Shown here one piece after another: positions 53,182 through 59,836 of a DNA stretch of 64,000 bases. Source of the DNA: Phenylobacterium sp. (GTDB lineage Bacteria > Pseudomonadota > Alphaproteobacteria > Caulobacterales > Caulobacteraceae); contig NZ_WGNY01000019.1 in the NCBI RefSeq assembly GCF_016124325.1, forward strand, positions 310,001 through 374,000, given 5' to 3'. Within the stretch, counting starts at the first letter, position 1, and each line of letters opens with the position of its first letter. The translations under genes were made by a program, and so were the position numbers. Below the pieces are notes generated by a model. That model worked only from the letters and a program-made list of their open reading frames with translations, was not told the origin of the DNA and did no database searches.

Positions 53182-53823
53182 CTACCGGCGCGATCCGCCC
53201 AGGAAGTCGTGGGCGTCGAAGCCTTCAGGAGCGGCGACCTCGACGATCGGTTCGTCGCGGTCGTCGAACTCCATCCGCAGCGCCCGCGTGATCACCGCGT
53301 GCATGGCGTAGAGCGTGGTGATGTAGGTGAACTCGAAAATCTCGTCGTCGCTCCAGAACGTCTTGAGCTTGTCGAAGACGGCCTGCGGGGTACGCCCGTC
53401 ACCGCCGGTCAGGCAGTCGGCGTAGGCAAGCACCGCGCGCTCCTTGTCGTCGAACACGTCGGAGACCTGCCAGTGCGGGATCGCCGCGATCTTCGCTTCC
53501 GGGACGTCGAGCGCGCGCAACGATTTGCAGTGCTGCGAGAAGACGAACTGGCTGCCCTTCACCCACCCGGCGCGGGTCTGGCCCAGCTCGCGCAGCACAG
53601 GGTCGAGCTTGCGGTCCGGGTGGCGATAGACCGCGAAGCCGTCGACCGCGTGCTTGAAGATGTCGGGCGCGATGGCGAAGACGGTCCACCAATCGCCCGG
53701 GGTGCCGGTCGCGGTGCCCGGCTCGGCGACCGGATCGCGCCCCGGCCCGAACAGGCGATCATAATAGGCGTTGATGACGTCCGAGGTGACCTCGGAGCGC
53801 GGAACCTGGCGCAGCACGGGCAT
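53182..53823 (-). CDS. Carboxymuconolactone-decarboxylase-family (AhpD-like) protein
   Basis: A 213-residue protein of the CMD/AhpD-like superfamily. FAIAPDIFKHAVDGFAVYRHP and the segment KGSQFVFSQHCKSLRALDVPEAKI carry the conserved His-Cys region; the second Cys of classical CxxC peroxidases is absent. ATG 53823 chosen; the frame to 53907 runs into the next gene. Third gene of a minus-strand operon (SDR, NTF2-like, this). The family includes peroxidases, decarboxylases and many uncharacterised catabolic proteins. Confidence 0.8.
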   Translation of the reverse strand: MPVLRQVPRSEVTSDVINAYYDRLFGPGRDPVAEPGTATGTPGDWWTVFAIAPDIFKHAVDGFAVYRHPDRKLDPVLRELGQTRAGWVKGSQFVFSQHCKSLRALDVPEAKIAAIPHWQVSDVFDDKERAVLAYADCLTGGDGRTPQAVFDKLKTFWSDDEIFEFTYITTLYAMHAVITRALRMEFDDRDEPIVEVAAPEGFDAHDFLGGSRR

Positions 53824-53836
53824 GGCGGCCTCCCAA

Positions 53837-54226
53837 TCAAGCGAATTTGCGGAATTCCGCCACGGCGGCGGAGTCGAAGTATTCGTCCAGGCGGGTGATC
53901 TTGCCATCCTTCACCTGGCAGACGATGCAGGCCGACAGGGCGACCCGGACGCCGTCGTGCTTGCGCGTGCCGCGCAGCACGTGCTGGTGCACGAAGCCCT
54001 CCGGGAAGACGTTGACGCGCCGCTCGTCATAGAGGCGATCGATGATGCGCTCGGCCATGCCCTTGAGCGTCTTGCGGTTGTCTTCCGGCGACTGCTCCAG
54101 ACCGTCGGTGTTGTGCCAGATCTTCGCGTCGGGCGCGTAGCAGGCGACCAGCCCATCGACGTCGCCCTTTTCCACACAGTCGAAGAAGTGCTTGGCGAGC
54201 GCGCGCATTGCGGCGTCATCGGACAT
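53837..54226 (-). CDS. NTF2/SnoaL-like protein
   Basis: A 129-residue single-domain NTF2-like protein: MRALAKHFFDCVEKGDVDGLVACYAPDAKIWHN at the N-terminus, RRVNVFPEGFVHQHVLRG and KDGKITRLDEYFDSAAV at the C-terminal strands. Members with this fold are isomerases, dehydratases or lyases of small cyclic or steroid-like substrates. It sits 13 bases from the CMD gene and 24 from the SDR gene in one operon. Substrate unknown. Confidence 0.85.
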   Translation of the reverse strand: MSDDAAMRALAKHFFDCVEKGDVDGLVACYAPDAKIWHNTDGLEQSPEDNRKTLKGMAERIIDRLYDERRVNVFPEGFVHQHVLRGTRKHDGVRVALSACIVCQVKDGKITRLDEYFDSAAVAEFRKFA

Positions 54227-54250
54227 GGATCGATCTCCCTGATGTCTGGT

Positions 54251-55144
54251 CTAGCGGCCCACGGCCACGTTCATGCGGCGGGCGCCGTTGGCGACCACGA
54301 GGGCCGCAATGTCGTCGCCCGGATAGTCGGGGTCGGCGGACTCGCCAAAAGCCGCGAGCAGCTCGTCGAACTGGGCCGCGGCCATATCTTTCCACTCGGG
54401 GTGGGTGATGATGAAGGCCTCGTCCGCCTCGATCGCGCGGACGACGCGTTCGCCGATCGGCCCTGGCGCCATGCCGCCCGCGAGCACTCCCGTCATGTTC
54501 TGCGCCGTCTGGGCCGCCTCGCCCTGCTCGGCGGCGCCGGGCCGCAGCCGAGCGGTGGTGGCGACGATCCCGGTGGCCGCCATGCCGGGGCACAGCACAG
54601 AGACGCCGACCTGCGTGTCGGCCAGCTCGTTGCGCAGACCCATGGCGATGCCCAAGGTCGCGAACTTCGACGAGATGTAGGCCGTCGAGATGGGCGGCGG
54701 CACGATCGCCACCAGCGACGAGGTGAGCACCACATGGGCTGGCTCGCCGGCGGCCTTCATCGCGCCCAGGAAGGTTCGGCAGGCATAGAGGTGGGCGTGG
54801 GCGTTGACCGCATAGACCCAGCGCCAGACCTCGGGATCGTAGGTCTCCAGCGGGCCGGAGCCGCCGCCGACGCCGGCGTTGCTGACCAGGATGCGTACGG
54901 GGCCGAACGCCGAGGCGGCTTCACCCGCCCGAATCCAAGCGGCTTCCTCGGCGACGTTGAGCGCGAGGCCCAGGGCGTCGACGCCCGTGGCGCGGAGTTC
55001 GGCCGCCGCCGCTTCCGCGCCGGCGCCGTCGATGTCGGCCAGGATCAGTCGCGCCCCCCGCGCAGCCAAGGCGCGAGCGGTCGCCAGTCCGATGCCGCTC
55101 GCGGCGCCCGTGACGAAGGCGGTCTTGTCTCTGAGGTCCTTCAT
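54251..55144 (-). CDS. Short-chain dehydrogenase (LigD-like layout)
   Basis: A 297-residue SDR: cofactor motif TGAASGIG near 13, acidic ADID near 37-40 (favouring NAD+), NAGV near 90, and the catalytic Ser in VVLTSSLVA with YISSK (Tyr-x3-Lys) near 157-161. The longer C-terminal part (GVSVLCPGMAATGIVATTARLRP, later IITHPEWKDM) recalls sphingomonad C-alpha-dehydrogenases such as LigD, which oxidise lignin-type benzylic alcohols. That likeness is from memory. First gene of the minus-strand operon behind the double-palindrome promoter. Confidence 0.85.
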   Translation of the reverse strand: MKDLRDKTAFVTGAASGIGLATARALAARGARLILADIDGAGAEAAAAELRATGVDALGLALNVAEEAAWIRAGEAASAFGPVRILVSNAGVGGGSGPLETYDPEVWRWVYAVNAHAHLYACRTFLGAMKAAGEPAHVVLTSSLVAIVPPPISTAYISSKFATLGIAMGLRNELADTQVGVSVLCPGMAATGIVATTARLRPGAAEQGEAAQTAQNMTGVLAGGMAPGPIGERVVRAIEADEAFIITHPEWKDMAAAQFDELLAAFGESADPDYPGDDIAALVVANGARRMNVAVGR

Positions 55145-55201
55145 CTCACTCCCTGGCGACGCTGTTCCGCGCCTTGATCCCAGCCTGGGCGCGTCCCGTT
55201 A

Positions 55202-55218
55202 CGTCAATCAAGTTTACG
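55202..55218. promoter_or_regulatory. CGTCAA-N5-TTGACG-type palindrome (SDR promoter)
   Basis: CGTCAA-TCAAG-TTTACG, one mismatch from the perfect palindromes at 62122 and 62945. Centre about 66 bases upstream of the minus-strand SDR start codon and about 53.5 bases from the TTAG-N4-CTAA site at 55258. Confidence 0.65.
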
Positions 55219-55257
55219 GTTTTCACGAATGCGGGTTGGTCTGCTAGGACGAGTTAG

Positions 55258-55269
55258 TTAGGCTTCTAA
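55258..55269. promoter_or_regulatory. TTAG-N4-CTAA site between divergent operons
   Basis: TTAG-GCTT-CTAA, a full match, extended on the right to CTAAGT. It lies between the divergent SDR operon (minus, 55144) and the tandem NTF2 operon (plus, 55319), 49 bases before the latter's ATG. Confidence 0.65.
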
Positions 55270-55318
55270 GTGACGACCCGCGTCAACAGCGGGCGTCCGT
55301 CTGGGGAGGATGGTGTCG

Positions 55319-56437
55319 ATGAGTTCCGCCGACTACAGCCCCGCCGCGCTTGCCGCGCGCGCCGAGATCACCGACGTCATCTACCGATACTGCCACGCCA
55401 CCGACCGCCGCCGCTGGTGGCTGATGGACACGGTCTTCCACGAGGACGCCACGTGTCAGCTCTCGGTGATCGGCGGGTCGTGGCGCGAGTTCGTGCGGCA
55501 GGGCGAGGCGCTGCTGAAGCCTGTCGGCGTCACCCATCACCAGGTGGGCAACATCCTGATCGCGCTCGACGGCGATGTGGCGCACACCGAGACCTATCTG
55601 ACCGCGTTCCATCGCGTGCCGGCCGACGCGCCGCCGGGCGGGCCGTTCGGCGGCACGGGCGAGACCTACGACGCCGTGTTCGGCGCCCGCTACATCGACC
55701 GTTTCGAGAAGCGGGGCGGCCGGTGGCGCATCGCCATGCGGCAGTCCGCGGCCGAGTTCCGCCACTACCGCCCGGCCAATGAAGGCGGACTGTCCGCAGT
55801 GCCGGACAAGTTCCGCGGGCAATGGGGCGAGGCCGATGTCTCGCGCCCGGTGATCGCGGCCTGGGAAGGCGGCGCCGCACAGGCCGAGACCCCCGACCTC
55901 GATGAACTCGCCGCCCGGGCCGAGATCGCCGACGTCGTGAACCGCTTCTGCCACATGGTCGACCGCCAGCGCTGGGAGCTGATCGACACCGTCTTCCACA
56001 CCGATGGGACCTCGCGCTTCCTCGACGCGGTGCGCACCATCCCGCAAGTCGAGCAGAGCGGGCGCAACATGCTGGGGCCGCTCAGCGGCACGCTGCACCA
56101 GACCGGCAACATGCTGATCGAGATCGACGGCGACACGGCCTGGGCCGAGACCTACGTCACCGCTTTCCACGCCGTGCCGACCACGGCGCCCCCGGACACC
56201 TTCTGGGGCGGGCGCGAGGAGCCCTACGAGGGCGTGGCTGGCGGCCGCTACGTCGACCGGCTGGAGCGCCGCGACGGCCGCTGGAAGATCGCGGATCGGC
56301 AGACGCTGGTGGAATGGCGTCACGACCAGCCCGTGCGCGACGGAACGCTGGGCGAGGTCCCGGCGCAGTTCCGCGGCCAGCGCGGCGACGCCGACGTTTC
56401 GCGGCCGGTGGTGGCCGCATTGCTGGATCGCAAATAG
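55319..56437 (+). CDS. Tandem NTF2/SnoaL-like fusion protein
   Basis: A 372-residue protein made of two homologous SnoaL_4-type halves. Half one has ARAEITDVIYRYCHATDRRRWWLMDTVFHEDA; half two (from about 200) has ARAEIADVVNRFCHMVDRQRWELIDTVFHTDG. Each half also repeats a VGNILI/TGNMLI...DGD strand and ends with QFRGQ/KFRGQWG...ADVSRPV. The repeat shows internal duplication and fusion. ATG 55319 has GGGGAGG nine bases upstream and was preferred to ATG 55310. Relatives include dehydratases acting on bile acids and other polycyclics. First gene of the plus operon. Confidence 0.87.
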   Translation: MSSADYSPAALAARAEITDVIYRYCHATDRRRWWLMDTVFHEDATCQLSVIGGSWREFVRQGEALLKPVGVTHHQVGNILIALDGDVAHTETYLTAFHRVPADAPPGGPFGGTGETYDAVFGARYIDRFEKRGGRWRIAMRQSAAEFRHYRPANEGGLSAVPDKFRGQWGEADVSRPVIAAWEGGAAQAETPDLDELAARAEIADVVNRFCHMVDRQRWELIDTVFHTDGTSRFLDAVRTIPQVEQSGRNMLGPLSGTLHQTGNMLIEIDGDTAWAETYVTAFHAVPTTAPPDTFWGGREEPYEGVAGGRYVDRLERRDGRWKIADRQTLVEWRHDQPVRDGTLGEVPAQFRGQRGDADVSRPVVAALLDRK

Positions 56438-56461
56438 GCGCAAAAGGCGAGGGAGAGCAGG

Positions 56462-57223
56462 ATGGCGGGACGTCTCGCAGGCAAGGTTGCGATCATCACG
56501 GGCACGGGCAGCGGCATGGGCCGCGCGGCGGCTCTGATGTTCGCCCGCGAGGGTGCGAAAGTGGTGGGATGTGACATCAATTCCGCCGCGGGTAGGACGG
56601 CGGACGAAGCGCGCGCCGCGGGTGGCGAGATGGTGTCGCTGCAGCCCGTCGACCTGTCGGTTCCCGAGGGCGCGGACGAGCTGGTGGCCTTCGCGCTGGA
56701 GCACTACGGCCGCATCGACGTGGTCTACAACAACGCCGCCATGGCCTATTTCGCCTTTGTCGGCGAGATGGACTACGCCACCTTCAACAAGACCCAGGTG
56801 GAGGAGGTGGACATCATTTTCCATCTCTGCCGCGCGGCCTGGCCGCACCTGATCGCGGCGGGCGGCGGCTCGATCATCAACACCGCCTCGACCGCGGCCA
56901 AGAAGGGGTCGCGCGGGCAGGGGATGCTGGCCCACTCCGCGGCCAAGGGCGCAGTGACGGCCATGACGCGGCAGTACGCCTGCGAGGGCGGGCAGTACGG
57001 CATCCGCGCCAACACCATCTCGCCCGGCATGATCCGTTCGGCTCAGACCGAACCTCTCATGAAGCAGCAGGGCTGGACCGAACGGGCGGTCGCGCGCCAG
57101 CTCCTCCAGCGGATCGGCGAGCCTGAGGAGGTCGCCGCCACGGCGCTGTTCCTGGCCTCGGACGAGAGCGCCTTCATCACCGGAACCGACATCGCCGTCG
57201 ACGGCGGCACGATGGCGAACTGA
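56462..57223 (+). CDS. Short-chain dehydrogenase fold with Tyr-to-His change
   Basis: A 253-residue classical SDR by fold: TGTGSGMG near 13-20, acidic CDIN near 36-39, NNAAM near 89, SIINTAS near 138 and a C-terminal VDGGTMAN. At the catalytic YxxxK position the sequence reads AHSAAKG (codon CAC), so the general-acid Tyr is replaced by His while the Lys is kept. Either the enzyme uses an altered mechanism or it no longer oxidises or reduces. It is in an operon between the two NTF2-like genes (25- and 16-base gaps). Confidence 0.87.
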   Translation: MAGRLAGKVAIITGTGSGMGRAAALMFAREGAKVVGCDINSAAGRTADEARAAGGEMVSLQPVDLSVPEGADELVAFALEHYGRIDVVYNNAAMAYFAFVGEMDYATFNKTQVEEVDIIFHLCRAAWPHLIAAGGGSIINTASTAAKKGSRGQGMLAHSAAKGAVTAMTRQYACEGGQYGIRANTISPGMIRSAQTEPLMKQQGWTERAVARQLLQRIGEPEEVAATALFLASDESAFITGTDIAVDGGTMAN

Positions 57224-57238
57224 ACGAACGGGCGACGC

Positions 57239-57613
57239 ATGAACAATCTCGAACTTCTGAAGCGCATCTACGCCAAGGACCGCGAGGCCCTGTGGGGCAA
57301 CATGCGCGACGACTTCACGGTGCATTCGCCCGGGCAGAACATCCTGGCCGGCACCTACGTGGGGCCGGAGGCTTTCAAGGCCCACATCGCTCGCATCCAC
57401 GCCCTGACCGACAACACCTTCCACGAGACGCTGCAAGGCACGTTCTTTGCGGACGACACCTGGGGGCTGGTGGTGCATCGCATGACGGCGAAGCGGAACG
57501 GCAAGACCCTCGACACCTGGGGCTTCGGCCTCTGGCGCTTCGAGGATGGCAAGCTCACCGATCACTGGGAGAGCGTCGGCGACCAGGCCCACTGGGACGA
57601 TTTCTGGTCCTAG
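57239..57613 (+). CDS. NTF2/SnoaL-like protein
   Basis: A 124-residue single-domain NTF2-like protein: NNLELLKRIYAKDREALWGNMRDDFTVHSPG, then TFFADDTWGLVVHRMTAKRNGK and FEDGKLTDHWESVGDQ, the usual SnoaL-like end. ATG 57239 lies 16 bases after the SDR stop. It closes the plus-strand operon; the convergent MFS operon ends shortly after, with a palindromic repeat between them. Confidence 0.85.
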   Translation: MNNLELLKRIYAKDREALWGNMRDDFTVHSPGQNILAGTYVGPEAFKAHIARIHALTDNTFHETLQGTFFADDTWGLVVHRMTAKRNGKTLDTWGFGLWRFEDGKLTDHWESVGDQAHWDDFWS

Positions 57614-57676
57614 AGCCCGTCAGGGTGAAGTGGCTACCGGTTCACCGCCCGGACAGGCTCTGAATTCCTGAAGATG

Positions 57677-57724
57677 GAGCCTTCTCGTCCGGATCAGGTG
57701 ATCCCACCTGATCCGGGAAGGCTC
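57677..57724. repeat. Intergenic palindromic repeat, copy 2 (long hairpin)
   Basis: GAGCCTTC (57677-57684), a 4-base bulge, CCGGATCAGGTG (57689-57700), loop ATCC, CACCTGATCCGG (57705-57716), GAAGGCTC (57717-57724): a 20-bp stem between convergent genes. The core matches the palindrome at 22400-22423. Without a T-tract it is not a textbook terminator, but it may stop or protect both transcripts. Confidence 0.8.
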
Positions 57725-59031
57725 TAGCCGGCCTCGCGGGCGACCGCCTCGGCGTCGCGCACGACGAAACGCGACATGGCGAAGTAGCAAAGCGCCGCGA
57801 TCACCGCGGTCGGGGTGAGCGCGAGCATGGCGAAGCGTAGCGGGTCGGGCGCGCCCTGGGAGGCCAGGAGGTCGCTCAGCATGCCGATCGCCACCGGGCC
57901 GCCGCCCTGGCCCACGATGTTGAACGCCAGCATCAGCAGAGCCGTGACGGTGGCGCGGGCGGCCACGGGCGAGAGGTTCTGCACCAAGGCGAGCGCCGGG
58001 GCGACGTAGATCGTCGAGAAGATCATCGGGACGGTCATCAGCGCCAGCGAGATCCGCCAGTCGCCGGCCAGTAGCGCCAGGGCCAGGGTCGGCGCGGTGA
58101 GCAGCATCGAAAGCCCGGGCACCCAGGCATAAGCCGTCAGGCTGTGGCGCGAAGCCCAGTTCACCAGCGCGCCCCCGCCGGCGATGCCGATGCCGAAGCA
58201 GACGCCCGCCGCCAGCCCGAACCAGCGCGCCAGCTCCGCCAGGGGCATCCCCTGCACGCGCATCAGGAAGGCCGGGATCCAGGCGAGCATGCCTGTGCTG
58301 ACGAAGGCGCCCAGCGCGCTGGCCACCACCAGCCAGCGGAGCGTCGGCCGCGACAGGAACACGCGCGCCGTCGCGCCCAGCGGGGCGGGCTTGGTGCGCG
58401 CGGCGGAGGCGGGATCGAGCGCTCCGCGCTGCGGCTCCCGCACGAAGATCACGAGGCAAAGGGCGGCCAGCAGGCCGGCCGCGGCCACCAGAAGGAAGGC
58501 GCTGCGCCAGCCGAACTGGCCCGCGGCCCAGCCACCGAAGGTGGCGCCCACGAACACGCCCAACGGGCCGTTGGCGGTGAAGAGGCCGATCACCGCCGGC
58601 CGCATGCGCGGCGGATAGTAGTCGGCCAGGATCGAGAGCGACGGCGCGGTTCCGCCGGCCTCGCCGACGCCCACGCCGAACCGGGCGATCGCCAGGTGCA
58701 GGAACGAGCCCGCGAAGGCGCAGGCCCCCGTGAACAGGCTCCAGATGAAGCAGGCGGCGCCCACGAGGCGGACGCGATGATAGCGGTCGGCCAGCATCGC
58801 GGCGGGCACGCCCATGATCGCGTAGAAGAACGCGAAGCTGAGGCCGGTGAGCAGGCCCAACTGAGTGTCGCTGAGCCCCAGGTCCTGGCGGATCGGCTCG
58901 GCCAGAACCGACAGGATCTGGCGATCCATGAAGTTGGTGGTTCCGACGGCCGTCAGCAGCAGCAGCGCCAGGACGCGCCCGGGCCGCGCGGCGGCCGGCG
59001 GGGCGGCGGTGATGGCTGCGGCCTGATCCAT
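57724..59031 (-). CDS. MFS transporter (Spinster-like)
   Basis: A 435-residue 12-helix major facilitator resembling the one at 49465: TTNFMDRQILSVLAEPIRQDLGLSDTQLGLLTG, AMLADRYHRVRLVG and GVGVGEAGGTAPSLSILADYYP. ATG 59031 is 10 bases after the GST stop. Last gene of the minus operon TonB receptor-GST-MFS, so the operon encodes outer- and inner-membrane uptake plus a glutathione enzyme. Confidence 0.87.
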   Translation of the reverse strand: MDQAAAITAAPPAAARPGRVLALLLLTAVGTTNFMDRQILSVLAEPIRQDLGLSDTQLGLLTGLSFAFFYAIMGVPAAMLADRYHRVRLVGAACFIWSLFTGACAFAGSFLHLAIARFGVGVGEAGGTAPSLSILADYYPPRMRPAVIGLFTANGPLGVFVGATFGGWAAGQFGWRSAFLLVAAAGLLAALCLVIFVREPQRGALDPASAARTKPAPLGATARVFLSRPTLRWLVVASALGAFVSTGMLAWIPAFLMRVQGMPLAELARWFGLAAGVCFGIGIAGGGALVNWASRHSLTAYAWVPGLSMLLTAPTLALALLAGDWRISLALMTVPMIFSTIYVAPALALVQNLSPVAARATVTALLMLAFNIVGQGGGPVAIGMLSDLLASQGAPDPLRFAMLALTPTAVIAALCYFAMSRFVVRDAEAVAREAG

Positions 59032-59040
59032 CCGGCGCGA

Positions 59041-59754
59041 TCAGCCCTCGAAGCTCTTGAGCATGTTCTCGCCGAACAGGTTGGACCACTGCTGTGGGGT
59101 CAGCACCGGGCGCAGCTTCTGCAGGTTGGGGGCGTTGCGGGTCTCGGTCCCGCGCTTGACGGCCGGCCGTTCGCCGACCGCGTCCATCCAGCGCCGGATC
59201 GAGGGGTAGGGTTCTAGGTCGAAGCTGATGGCGTAGGTGGCCCGCACCCATGGCCAGGACGCGATGTCGGCGACCGAGTATTCCTCGGCGAGGTATTCGG
59301 CGACCGCCAGCCGGGCCTCCAGAACCGCCAGGAGCCGGCGGGCCTCGGCCCCGTAGCGGGCGACGCCGTAGTCCTGGCCCTCGGGCGCATAGCGGATGAA
59401 GTGGTGCGCCTGGCCATGCATCGGCCCCAGGCCCGCCATCTGCCACATCAGCCATTGCTGGGCGAGAGAGCGGCGGCGCAGGTCCGCCGGCATCAGTGCG
59501 CCGCCGGCCTTCTCGGACAGATAGAGCAGGATCGCGCCGGACTCGAAGACCGCGAAGGGCCCGCCGCCATCGGCCGGCTCGTGGTCGACGATCGCTGGAA
59601 GCCGGCCGTTGGGATTGATGCGCCGGAACTCGGGCGTCAGGTGCTCGCCCTCAAGCATGTTGTAGGGGACGAGCCGGTAGGGAAGACCCACTTCCTCCAG
59701 CATGATCGTCACCTTGTTCCCGTTGGGTGTGGGCACGAAGTGGACGTCGATCAT
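59041..59754 (-). CDS. Glutathione S-transferase, Nu-like
   Basis: A 237-residue GST: N-terminal thioredoxin-like domain with TPNGNKVTIMLEEVGLPY (the TPNGxK motif of Nu-class/YfcG-like enzymes), NPNGRLPAIVD and FESGAILLYLSEK, then the helical C-terminal domain with YSVADIASWPWV. Nu-class enzymes act as disulfide or peroxide reductases, and relatives cleave ether bonds in lignin-type dimers. Placement between a TonB receptor and an MFS transporter in the aromatic block suggests a catabolic role (inference). Confidence 0.88.
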   Translation of the reverse strand: MIDVHFVPTPNGNKVTIMLEEVGLPYRLVPYNMLEGEHLTPEFRRINPNGRLPAIVDHEPADGGGPFAVFESGAILLYLSEKAGGALMPADLRRRSLAQQWLMWQMAGLGPMHGQAHHFIRYAPEGQDYGVARYGAEARRLLAVLEARLAVAEYLAEEYSVADIASWPWVRATYAISFDLEPYPSIRRWMDAVGERPAVKRGTETRNAPNLQKLRPVLTPQQWSNLFGENMLKSFEG

Positions 59755-59836
59755 GCGGCGGCTCCGGATGGCCGGGATCGGGGCGGGCAGAAGTCTGCGG
59801 CGGGCCCGCCGAAACCGGCCCGCCGCCTCTCCAGGG

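Noticed and set aside
55283..57592. Very long minus-strand frame (over 2 kb) across the NTF2/SDR operon
   Set aside because: It is antisense to three well-supported genes and its translation shows no recognisable domain.
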